A stretch of DNA of 64,000 bases from Pagrus major (Eukaryota; Chordata; Actinopteri; Spariformes; Sparidae), in assembly GCF_040436345.1 (NCBI RefSeq), contig NC_133237.1:24185749-24249748 (forward strand), given 5' to 3'. Position numbers and translations under genes: made by a program. The notes under the pieces were generated by a model. It searched no databases. It saw only the letters and a list, made by a program, of their open reading frames with translations, and was not told the origin of the DNA. Shown piece after piece: positions 54,711 to 64,000 of this stretch (position 1 is the stretch's first letter; each line of letters begins with the position of its first letter).

Positions 54711-55039
54711 GGATCAAGGTCGTTACTGTGCAGTTTTAACAATGTCACCATCCATGAGTTCATTATTCTCACACCCAGCATCCATCAGCCCAGACTTTAA
54801 AGGTTACACATTAAAAAGTATCAACTACAGTCTGAAGGATACTTGTAACTTTTGGTGCCACCTGGTCTGCGTGTTTGAACAGGACAAAAGGAGTGAAAAA
54901 ATACCCAGGATGTGCAGCCATGAAGGCCCAGTATATCAAGCATGTGCTTTATTTCCTTTAAAAAATAAAACTTTTAAAGGAACAGTTCCTTTATTTACAG
55001 GAGACACTTTATTTGTACAATAATTTTACATAAAAAAAC

Positions 55040-55080
55040 ACAATAATAATAGTAATAATAATAATAATAATGATAATAAT
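55040..55080. repeat. AAT microsatellite
   Basis: About twelve AAT-type triplets with single substitutions. Confidence 0.85.
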
Positions 55081-56549
55081 GTGATTTCATAAGTAAACGG
55101 TGGATATGAAGTCCAGGGAAAAACTAGAATGACATTTTTTAAATAAAATATTGTTATTTTGTTCAGCTGACTGTTTAAAGACAAGCTTGAAACACTGTGA
55201 GCGTATCCTCTATGACCTACAGACAGTTTAAAGTTAAACCAGTTTTAGTTTGTTTTACATTAAGTCATCACAACGATCTGTTCTGACAGAAAAGCTAATA
55301 CTGCATGTGAACAGGGATTATTCCTCACCCTCAGGCCTGCACGGCAGACGCTGCACGGCACAGTGTTGGGTTTTTAATATTCAGGATCAAGGACACGTCT
55401 AAAATTAGATTACTCCAAAATGCTGTCACCCACATGTGTGAATGCCGCGCTCCTTCTCTTCCACAAACTTTCAGATGAGATGTTCGCTGTGGTGTTTCAT
55501 CTATTTTTGGCTGCCACCTCTTCCACATTCATTCTTCTTTCTGTTCAGAAAAGAAGAAACAAATCAGGCCCTGCAGTATAAATGTTGTGTTTTATTGAGA
55601 CAAACACAAATTACGTAAAGCACATGCAAAGTCACATTTAAGAAAACACACACCATCAGAGGATTCATGTCCATCTTTCCCTCAAACCTTAGTCCTTTGG
55701 CCAAATTGCTTTTGTGGCCTAAACTGAACCACGGACATGATGCGACCCCTGGATTCTGGATCCTGACCACCTCTTTGCAACTCAAACGCGGTTCATGAGT
55801 GTTGTGTTTCATTCAGTCCAAGAAGCTTGCAGGCAGGAAAGATACTTGTGCTGCGAGCCGTGAAAACAATTTAAAATCTTTGCCTGTGTACATGAATACT
55901 GTAGATTATATTTCACGAAATGCAGTGACACCATTTCAAATATTCTTAATAACCTGTCCTATCTGGTATACAGTATTAATGTTTTAACTGACATGTTTGT
56001 TAGTATTAGTAAAAATCGGGTCAAAAATCAAGGGCTATAAGGTAGAAACCACACTGTTCCACCACCAGAGCAACAATACAGTCACTAAACTCACTGATGT
56101 ATGAAATAATAGTTGTTCGTGTCGTGCAGTGGTGCCATGAGTTAATAGGTTTAAAGGTTTGCTTACGTGCAGCCTCGGGTTGTTAACATGAATGTCAACA
56201 CTGAAACATTCATATCCTGAATGATGACATTCCACACTTGCAGCAAGTTACCAACCAGTTTTAAGCTATCCAACAACTGGCCAATGGGGCTTTATTTCCT
56301 GTTTCCCAGCACTGCTACATACAGTGCTTGGTTTGACACTGTTGCAGGAGTCGTGCACAGGAAAACCAAGAGCATTCTGCTTCACGGGCAGAACAATAGG
56401 TCAGGCAGTGAGTGAGCTCTGAGGCTTTTTTACCAGACAAGCTCAACTAGGCACGCTGAATTATGTTGACGACTGAGGAATCATTAAGGACTTAAGCCTG
56501 AGGACTTTTGCTGTGGATTTGATATATTCTTCATGACAAGCTGCTGATC

Positions 56550-59428
56550 ATGTCAGTCCCAGAGGAGGATCTTACATGCCCAATCTGCTGTGACATCTTC
56601 ACAGACCCAGTTCTGCTGTCATGTAGCCACAGCTTCTGCAGGAGTTGTCTGAAGCGCTGTTGGGACACTGGGTTACGCGAGTGTCCGGTGTGCAGGAAGA
56701 AAGCCTCCAAGTCCAACGTTCCCTCAAATCTGGCTCTGAAAAACGTCTGTGAGGCTGTGCTGGAGGTCAGGAGACAGAGTTCACTGCTGGAGGAAGAGAA
56801 GACGAACTGTAATCTGCACGGGGAGAAGTTTAAACTCTTCTGTCTGGTTGACAAGCAGCCCATCTGTGTGGTGTGTCAGTCATCTAAACTGCACAAGAAT
56901 CACGACTGCTCGCCTATAGAGGAGGCAGTGCTGGACTGTAAGGTAAGAGAAGTAAACATGTCAGTATGTTTCCCAACTGCTCTGTAACAGCGATCTGATA
57001 AACAGACTCAGCTGTTCGAGGTAACACCTAAAGTTAGAATGCTGCCCCACAAGTCTGCTCTGATTGTAAGCGATGCTGTTGTCTGTCAGATCTGCATCCA
57101 GGCCTACAATATCCAAAGTACTCAAAACATGAACCATAGTTCTGTTAAAGGAGAAGTTCATCCAAAAAGGAAAATTCAGTCATTTTCTACTCAGCCCCAT
57201 GTCGACAGAAGGTCAGGGGAAAGTTTTGTAGTCCACAAAAAATCAAGCAAAACAGTGTTACCTGTACCTGGGGACTTGTTTTAAAAGGTAAAACAACACC
57301 TCCATACAGCTCGTCCAGCATAATCCAAGTCTTTGGAAGCCCCAAGATCCAAGATGTTATTTGCAACATTTTCAAAGCCATTTTCATAGCTTCTTAGCTA
57401 AAAGCATTGGCATTCACCTTGTGTGAAGTAGGCTTCCAGAAACTTGGATTACACCGGACAAGCTGTATGGTACCATTTTATGTTTTTTTTTAAGTTGTTT
57501 TTCATGTTTTAAAACAAGTTCCCATCTACTCCAGTTGTTTAGGAGAATGCTGCAGGAGATACATGGGGATTAGCAGATAATGGGTGAAACTTATTCTGTA
57601 AACAATCTAATCTTTGCTGACTGAGCCCTGCTTGCTTTTCAGGATGAACTTTCTTTATCACTCAAGAGCTTGCAAAACAAACTGGAAAGCCTCAAAAGAA
57701 TTCACTTGACCTCTACGGACCTGTTCAAGTACATCAAGGTAACCTCTGACGAGATGATTACGTGATGATATTTGGTTTTGAATAAAAAGAAGAATATCTG
57801 GTCAAATAAACCCCCGAATCTGCAATAATCTCCCTCAGAGTCAGTCGCTGGAAACACAGAAGTTGATCAAGAGCCAGTTCGAGCAGCTCCATCAAGTCCT
57901 CCACCAGGAAGAGTCAGAAAGAATCGCAGCTGTGAAGAAAGAAGAAGAAGAGAAGATGGCAGGAATGAAGGATAAGATGAAGGAGCTTTCAGCAGAAGTG
58001 TTGTTGCTCGCAGAGACCATCTCAGTCATACAGGAGCAGCTGAAGGAAGATGATATGGTCATGCTGAGGGTGCGTACAGTTCAGTATACATCAACTTTTT
58101 AATCATACTTCACAAAAACTTACAAACTTGACAGTGAATTTTTTCTTTTTTTCCAGAATTTTAAAGACACTCAGGACAGGTAGGTAAAAACAAGTCATGG
58201 ATTTCTACTCTTTCTTGTTTTGATGTGTTGTTCTCAGCGTAAGATATCTGCTGTTGTCACAGAGAACAAAGCATCGCACTTGGTTCAGACAACATGTCCG
58301 GCGTACTGATTGACGTGACCAAGCATCTCTCCAACCTCAAATACAGAGCGTGGGAAAAAATGCTGGATCATATCGATTACAGTGAGTACGCAACATTGTA
58401 ATTCTCAGAGACAGAGGAGCATTGTACCGCCCAAACCTGAAATGCAAATATTTCCTCTTTTTGTGTGGGTGGCACAGTTTTTTGAAGATATCAGATGTGC
58501 TAGAAGGGAGCATGCATCTGCTCATGGACAAGAAGCTGGCAGAAATAATCAAACTAGAACGTGATAATGTGTTACGTCGTCACGAGCATGAGCCTCTTGT
58601 CCATGACTAAATGCATGTTTCCTTCCGGATGGTCAAATGGTAGAAAGAAAATATTTCCTACATTTATCTGCTGGTCTGTGGATTATCTTGAGTAACTGGG
58701 TCAGGATTTCTAGAAAGAAACATTGCTGTTGAGTTTTTCAAACGTATTTCTTTGGTGCTACCCCAAGCTAGATGGATAAATAGCACCACAGCTATGAGTT
58801 ACAATAAGTATTTTAGATTTTTGGCTGAACTGTCCCTAATAATATATGTATATAAATAATTCTTCAATGGCTAATTTCCTCCCTTTTAGCTCCTGTGACT
58901 CTGGATCCAAACACAGCACACCCCTGCCTCATCCTGTCTGACGACCTCACTTCCCTCCACTATTCAAAGCGGCCCAGTTATTGCCCCGACAGCCCAGAGC
59001 GCTTCCACATCAGCGCCGAGGTGGTAGGCATGAGTGCGCTGGGTTCAGGAAGTCACCACTGGATCGTGGAAACAGGAAGTAATCAGGACTGGATGTTGGG
59101 TGTGGCCTCTTTGTCTGTACCTCGGGACGCTGAGATCTCCGCCCGGCCCGAGAATGGCTTCTGGACTTTATGTTTCCGGGATGGAGAATTCAGGGCCATG
59201 ACCTCCCCACCCACCCCGCTGACTGTGACAAGAACGCCCAAACAAGTCAAAGTACAACTGGATTACAACAAAGGGACTGTGTCCTTTTCTGACCCTGCAG
59301 ATGACACACTCATTTATGCATTCACACACACGTTCACAGAAACTTTACTTCCATATTTTTACACACAGAGCAGTTCTCCATTGAGAATAATGCCAGAGAA
59401 GGTACTCGTCACAATGCTGCGTCAATGA
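56550..59428 (+). CDS. TRIM-family E3 ubiquitin ligase (RING, B-box2, coiled coil, PRY-SPRY)
   Basis: Class IV TRIM protein, probably an E3 ubiquitin ligase. Six exons in the standard TRIM pattern: 56550-56942, 57643-57738, 57839-58069, 58157-58179 (the typical 23-base mini-exon), 58263-58381, 58890-59428. They total 1401 bases, 466 aa plus stop. The RING C3HC4 residues are C10, C13, C25, H27, C30, C33, C45 and C48. B-box2 is at 87-120 (CNLHGEKFKLFCLVDKQPIC...). A Lys/Glu-rich coiled coil lies at about 132-240. PRY-SPRY is at about 288-466 (VTLDPNTAHPCLILSDD, SGSHHWIVETG, QDWMLGVA, GFWTLCF). It resembles the TRIM35 / zinc-binding-protein-A33-like group expanded in fish, so I give no symbol. 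Intron 5 carries a fold-back element fragment and intron 1 another. All metal ligands are present. Confidence 0.92.
57149..57600. mobile_element. Fold-back MITE, family C, in TRIM intron 1
   Basis: The left end AGGAGAAGTTCATCCAAAAA follows TTAA (57145-57148). Inside, cttgttttaaaaggtaaaac is inverted by gttttaaaacaagttcccat, and cagctcgtccagcataatccaagtctt by cttggattacaccggacaag. The right end is internally deleted (agcagataatgggtgaaact). It belongs to a well-spread fish palindromic family (by recall). Confidence 0.75.
58500..58837. mobile_element. Fold-back MITE, family A, right half only, in TRIM intron 5
   Basis: Shares gtcacgagcatgagcctctt, tggattatcttgagtaactg and the terminal ggctgaactgtccct with the copies at 3180-3833 and 11584-12457. 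The left half is missing. Confidence 0.7.
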
Positions 59429-59800
59429 GTGGATGAATGATTGAGATCGGCGTCAAAAAATTTAAAACTGGGATTGGTGGATTGACAGGCTATAATATTA
59501 TTTCCTCACACAGAGGTCATGCACAGTATAAAGTCATTTTGCTGCTTCAAAAACATGTAACCTTTGTTTTTATAATGCCTTCCTCCTTTAAAGAATTGTC
59601 TATGCACGATGCAGTGTGATGTATATTTACGAACTGCACATCGGTTTACTTCCTGTCACCTATACAGTGACCTTCTGTTAGCTTTGTACATCCTGTTAAC
59701 AGTATTTAAATCATTTTAAATGTAAACCTAACGAGCTAACACTGCAATTGATTATCTAAGACACTGCGGTGATGAATAAAATGATCAGAAACACTGAAGG
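59429..59800 (+). terminator. TRIM gene 3' UTR and poly(A) signal
   Basis: AATAAA at 59775-59780 lies about 350 bases after the stop codon. Confidence 0.5.
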
Positions 59801-60640
59801 CCCATACAAAAACAAACAGTAACGATTAACAATATGTACGAAGATAAATGTGGACTTCACTAACGTTAGGCTGCTACTTAGAACTGACATTTTGCAGAGA
59901 GTTAAGAAGATTGATGCCACTCACATGTCGATGTACGATAACATGTGAAGCCAGTTAGCTCAGCTTAGCTTAGCTTAGCATGGAGACTGAAAACAGGGTG
60001 ACTTAAGTAGCCTGTCTCTGTTCTCAGGTAACATAATCCAGCTTCCAACGTGTCAAATGTCACTAATTAACACTAACATTTTTTGTTTAATCTATACAAA
60101 AAACTAATCTGCCTCCGACTATATATTACTTACCATAAAAACATGAAGGTGGCATCAATCTTCTTCTCATCAAGGGTCTGAGGATAGAAGATTTTGGTCT
60201 ATATAAAATTGACTTGACATCCAAATCTCAGCAAGAAAACAAACAATATTTCCCAAATTAACTACGAACGGGATAATAAACATGCTCTTGTAAAACAGGC
60301 TGTTGAGTTCAGTTGGGATAAAATTCAGGGATGGTTTCTCGACTGCTGATATAAGTGGCTGAACATAAATTGTGGTGGAGCGGAGAGCACGTTTGAGTAA
60401 ATATTAAGATGTTCCAGGTTTTTCTCTGACTGGGTTTTTGGTGTACAGCCTTTTCTTTATTTTAAATGATACTTCAGTGCAGCTGTTTTAAGATGATAAC
60501 CATGTTATGTTGGACTGGGATGAGGGAGCTGTTTCTAAACCAACCAGCACCATGCACTTTAAGAAACACACACAAACACACACACACCATGTAAATGTAA
60601 GAGAAGTAACAGTTCATTGGTCCATGGTACTCTCTGTTGG
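59801..60640. other. Intergenic region between TRIM and GPCR 3' ends
   Basis: Holds one copy of the 'gttagcttagcttagc' repeat (about 59883-60110) and otherwise AT-rich unique DNA. No gene seen. Confidence 0.4.
59883..60110. repeat. 'gttagctcagcttagcttagc' repeat copy 2
   Basis: Contains gagagttaagaagattgatg, ccagttagctcagcttagc, catggagactgaaaacaggg, cactaattaacac and gtttaatctatacaaaa in the same order as 48484-48665. Confidence 0.55.
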
Positions 60641-60644
60641 AAGG

Positions 60645-61024
60645 ATTAGACTTCACGCTGCTGTTTATTGGGCTGTTTTGTACACACGATGGCGCCAAAG
60701 TCAAACAAATAATTTGAAGGATTTAGATTCAGTGGAGAGCGTCCAACACATGATCCTCACACTGTTTGTATACGTTAATCTTTCAGAACATGATCAGTAT
60801 ATCAAGAAAACATGAAATAAACATGTTGATTTTCCACTTGTTGACTCATTAATGATGATTCACTTTTATAATCATTTGTATCTTTTTTTCAGGATTGCTT
60901 TCCTTCACTTTACATACAAGTCTATTCAATCACAACACATAATTGAAGATAAAGTAATTAAAGGTCCAGTATGTAGGAAGTTAAACTAAGCATCTACAAG
61001 GTTTAATTTGTGCATTAGATCTGC
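60645..61024 (-). terminator. Probable 3' UTR of the GPCR gene
   Basis: A minus-strand AATAAA (plus TTTATT at 60664-60669) could end the GPCR transcript. A TTAA-type repeat end (AGGTCCAGTATGTAGG) lies at 60959-60980. Confidence 0.3.
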
Positions 61025-62059
61025 CTAAGCCTGAGAAGTTGGGTTCTGTGCGGGTGGGTTCTGAGCAGGTGGGTTCTGTGCGGGTGGGTTCTGAGCAGGT
61101 GGGTTCTGTGCAGGTGGGTTTTTGTTGCTCTCTGCACAGACACAAGGGCACCACTTCTTAACGCAGGTGTCTGAGAAGAAAGGCACCTTCTCCAGACGAA
61201 CTAGGTAGGAAATTGGCTGGATGGTGCTGCTGATGTTGAGGAAAGCGAAGCCCACTGGCTGCACATAGCAGCGAAACACATCTGGGGAGTAGACGTCTTC
61301 AAAAGGAAACAGCGCGACAGGCGGCAGGTAGTTCAACACAATGATACAGAGGATAAACAGCACTGTCTTGAAGGCCTTCTTCTTCATGGGGTGCATCTCA
61401 TCTTTCCCTGCACCACGGGACTTCTTCAGGGCCCACAGGATGCTCGCATTACACACAGTCATCCAAACAAATGTCGCAAGGATCTCACCGGTGAACACTT
61501 TCTCAAAGTTGGGAAGACCTCCCACCATCTTGGCTGCTGAGTAGGCAAAGGTGAGGCAGAAAACCAACGCTGAGAGGCTTAACCTGTACTTGATGTGTTT
61601 AAGCTGCCCAAACAAAACTGGAAATATCACAGCCACAAGGCGATCCAGGCAGATACAGGAGAGAAACAACGGGCCGCTGGTGTCTTTCACACCATAGGAG
61701 AACTTAATGGAGGACCACACGTTCTTGCTCTTCCAGTGATAAAGGTTGAGGAAGGTTATAGGGGTCATGACGCCAAAGTAGATGTCCATGAACGCCAAGC
61801 AGCCCAAGAATAAGTCTGAAGTGGAGGGCTCTTTGCGATTGGAGATGAGGATGGCGATGACAAGCATGTTGGCAGGGATTCCCACGACTACGTTGACGAT
61901 CTGCAGGGTCAGGTCGAAGAGAATGCCCTCTACCTGGTGATCGCATCCGTCAAACACACTGAAGGGTTTCACTGTGGCGTTGATGTCAGCGGTGGTGTTG
62001 AGAGGGAGCTGAGTCGGGAAAGAGGTGGAGTTGAGAGGCAAGGATGCATTCATCTCCAT
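61025..62059 (-). CDS. Rhodopsin-class G-protein-coupled receptor, orphan, atypical
   Basis: Single-exon seven-helix receptor of 344 aa. The N-terminus has four N-glycosylation sequons (N4, N10, N21, N27) and Cys39. TM1 carries GIPANMLVIAIL, TM2 LGCLAFMDIYFG, and TM3 ends SCICLDRLVAVIFPVLF. TM6 reads VLNYLPPVALFPF and TM7 STIQPISYLV. The overall look (short loops, DRxVAVxxP, N-terminal Cys plus ECL3 Cys in DVFRCYV) is that of the P2Y-like delta group, perhaps a fish-specific branch, but I cannot name the ligand or orthologue. Oddities: no Cys at the top of TM3 and none in ECL2, so the usual disulfide cannot form. DRL replaces DRY, NYLP replaces CWxP and QPISY replaces NPxxY. The C-tail after a Cys-rich stretch (CVKKWCPCVC) is five copies of NPPAQ and one degenerate copy. 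A splice acceptor just before the ATG (about 62087-62093) suggests an untranslated upstream exon. Confidence 0.85.
   Translation of the reverse strand: MEMNASLPLNSTSFPTQLPLNTTADINATVKPFSVFDGCDHQVEGILFDLTLQIVNVVVGIPANMLVIAILISNRKEPSTSDLFLGCLAFMDIYFGVMTPITFLNLYHWKSKNVWSSIKFSYGVKDTSGPLFLSCICLDRLVAVIFPVLFGQLKHIKYRLSLSALVFCLTFAYSAAKMVGGLPNFEKVFTGEILATFVWMTVCNASILWALKKSRGAGKDEMHPMKKKAFKTVLFILCIIVLNYLPPVALFPFEDVYSPDVFRCYVQPVGFAFLNISSTIQPISYLVRLEKVPFFSDTCVKKWCPCVCAESNKNPPAQNPPAQNPPAQNPPAQNPPAQNPTSQA
61041..61115. repeat. 15-bp coding minisatellite in the GPCR tail
   Basis: Five tandem 15-base units on the plus strand, alternating gggttctgtgcgggt and gggttctgagcaggt, so the higher-order period is 30 bases. 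The translation on the minus strand is repeated NPPAQ. Confidence 0.9.
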
Positions 62060-62287
62060 GATTTCACAACTTCAGAACCAGGACTCTGAGGGGAGAAGAA
62101 TGAGAGGAGTGGTGATCAGTTTAACATTTTTACCATCTTCTGGGCACTTTCGTAGTCCGGCCCAGTCACCAGAATAAAATGTTGAATGTGTCCTATGCAC
62201 CGTATTCCACGTTCACAGTACCTACACTGTACACGAGCTGGCTTGCATGTCAGAAGGAGGAGGAAATGGTGGTGACGTTACAGCTAA
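62060..62287 (-). promoter_or_regulatory. GPCR 5' leader and flank
   Basis: On the minus strand an AG acceptor in CCCTCAG at about 62087-62093 precedes the last 5' UTR segment, so at least one untranslated exon lies farther right. The promoter itself is not identified. Confidence 0.3.
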
Positions 62288-62640
62288 TGGCTGCCAAATC
62301 AGGGACCGCTGTTTGAGAAGGCATATAAGCATTTGCAAGCGTGAAACCACTGGATAGCTCTCAGGAGGGACCACAGTGTTTTAACATTTCTAAGTGTGAA
62401 ACCACTGGATATTCTTAGTGTGGGATAACAGCTTATTTATTATTTATAAGCATGAAACCACTGGATATTTTTACAAGGGACTCCGTCATTTATAGATTTG
62501 CAAGCTTGAAACTACTGGATGTTTTTAGTGATGTCATTTGACCATTTCTGAGCCTGACACCACTGTAAATATCAACCAAGGGACCACAGTTTTTCAACAT
62601 TTGTAAGAAAGAAACCACTGGATATTGTTGACGAGATGTG
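62288..62640. repeat. Diverged ~55-bp tandem repeat upstream of the GPCR
   Basis: The core GAAACCACTGGAT recurs at 62343, 62398, 62454, 62508 (gaaactactggat), 62556 (gacaccactgtaa) and 62611, spaced 55, 56, 54, 48 and 55 bases. A second shared block, gggaccacagtttttcaac, sits between cores. Six diverged units in all. Confidence 0.8.
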
Positions 62641-64000
62641 AGGACATTTTCCAGCCATGTTTGTGGCAACAGAACCAAGTACACATGATCTTTTCCTGAT
62701 CATAACTAAGTGTTTTTTGTTCAGAAACCTAACCAGACCATAAACACAGTGTTGTCACAGCATAAAATTAAAAACTGAACATATAAAGAAATCTAAGGTT
62801 TCAACATATGTGTGGTTTGCAGAAACATAAATTGCCAAGGTGATTATTGAGGGGACTTATAGTTGATCTTGTTTTCCAGCTCAGAGTCGTCATGTCAAAT
62901 ATACTATTGTTCATTAGAATCCTTCTTTCTAACCCGATGAGAAGTTTATTCTCCGCAGAGTTAAAAAAGCCGCAGAGTAAAGCCTGACAGTTCCAAGAGA
63001 GCAAAAACATGTCACAAACACTGTCAGGGCTTCTCCTCGGGCTGTTATCTTGTTATTGTGGCTGAGTGGACCTTCCTCTGGGAACCGTGACTCCCCGTAT
63101 GCAGGGACATCTAACTCACTTAAGGGACTCGTACTAAAAGCACCACCCTTGCACAGCAGAATAAAAGGGCAGCTATTCCCAAATTAAAATGGCAAAGGTA
63201 CAAATGCTGCACGTAGACATTTGCTCAAGATCATTGTTATAAGGGGGCAGCGGTAACCTGGTAATATCCTGGAGCTCTTAAAAGCCCGACTCTGACATTT
63301 AGCTATTCTTAAAGCTAATTTCTGACCAGAAAAAGGACGATAACTTGGAAAATAAATGCAATAATGTCTGGATTGATGGAATAATAACTGGAGTAAGACA
63401 TGACGCAAACCATTATAGGTGTCGTGGGCCTTGAGCTCTGTGTCTCTGTCTTTGGCCTCTACAGGAGGCAGCACAAATGGAGGCTTTTTTTTTTGCAGTT
63501 TTTTTTTTAAATGCTGGCCTTAAATGTCAACTTTTGATCTGGGCTCCGGGACTATTTCCAGCAGCTCTGAGTCAGGCTGATTTGCACAGACTCTTGAATT
63601 GTTAGAGTCTCCACATGCAGTACACCTGAGCTCCCTTCACTGAATGGACTATTGGAGCCAGAGGCTGTGATTGTTCCTTGTACAACCATCAAGGGAACTA
63701 TTGTGGTTTAATGTGGACCTTTCATCCCTGTGCTCCTTCAGTGGATGGTGTTTCTCACCTCCCTGAGCTTACGGCTCTACTTCAGGCCACACACACTCCT
63801 GCGGGACTAATCACGCGGAGGAGTGAAGCTCTTTGCCCGGACGCTCGTCCCCGGAGACGGAAGACTTAATCAATTGTGTTTTTCTTCAGGCATATCTGCT
63901 GAAAACGAAATAAACAAAGCAGAATATTAAACAGTGTATTGGACGTTTAACAAGGCGCTGAATACCCCACAGTTTAATTAACGGTTTTACATGCTTTCAT
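62641..64000. other. Right flank without recognised genes
   Basis: No exon, repeat family or RNA gene that I can support. Short open frames at 63184-63474 and 63678-63869 show no family features. Confidence 0.4.

Larger units (their letters stand above)
54621..56549. other. Intergenic region between tubb4a and the TRIM gene
   Basis: These are the diverging upstream flanks of two genes. Contents are an AC microsatellite (54669-54710), an AAT-type microsatellite (55040-55080) and AT-rich unique sequence. No exon or RNA gene recognised. Confidence 0.4.

Noticed and set aside
62288-62640. CRISPR-like array
   Set aside because: Regular ~55-base spacing, but the units are diverged through their whole length with no unique spacers, and the genome is vertebrate. 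It is a minisatellite.

Overview
This is a window of vertebrate nuclear DNA, almost certainly from a ray-finned (teleost) fish. Short coding exons with consensus GT/AG borders lie in AT-rich introns. The eight genes are vertebrate genes. The intergenic and intronic DNA carries repeat types that I recognise as typical of fish, probably percomorph, genomes: TTAA-flanked fold-back elements, a 'gggctgcaactaacgatta' family, a tRNA-derived SINE and a Tc1 remnant. Nothing bacterial, plasmid-like or CRISPR-like is present, and I recognised no retroviral, LTR or Polinton element.

Layout, left to right: (1) 149-5423, plus: tecr (trans-2-enoyl-CoA reductase), lacking its first ~22 codons, which lie left of the window. 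(2) 8801-18051, minus: samd1, an unmethylated-CpG reader, in an unusually compact form, with its promoter and first exon in a GC-rich island. (3) 22201-37989, minus: prkaca (PKA catalytic subunit alpha), ten exons, 351 aa, with a 9.7-kb intron 1. (4) 39978-43249, minus: asf1b (H3-H4 chaperone). (5) 46921-49607, plus: crb3 (Crumbs polarity protein). (6) 51844-54382, minus: tubb4a-type beta-tubulin, tail to tail with crb3. (7) 56550-59428, plus: a TRIM RING/B-box/SPRY E3 ligase. (8) 61025-62059, minus: a single-exon rhodopsin-class GPCR with several missing hallmark residues and a repeat-encoded tail. The right flank (62.1-64.0 kb) holds a diverged ~55-bp tandem repeat and no gene I can support.

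The genes do not form one pathway. samd1-prkaca-asf1b, with tecr close by, matches human 19p13.12, and crb3-tubb4a matches human 19p13.3, so the window joins two segments that are apart on human chromosome 19.

The most interesting signal is in prkaca intron 1. A 41-codon Arg/Ser-rich open exon on the sense strand (31738-31861) starts with ATG and ends in a good splice donor in exactly the phase needed to join exon 2. It may be an undescribed alternative first exon giving a non-myristoylated PKA catalytic subunit. Other points are a GPCR without the TM3-ECL2 disulfide, a CRE/RFX X-box pair upstream of tubb4a, a CDE/CHR-like pair in asf1b, and three TTAA-flanked palindromic repeat families with related ends. 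No clearly new multi-gene system is visible.
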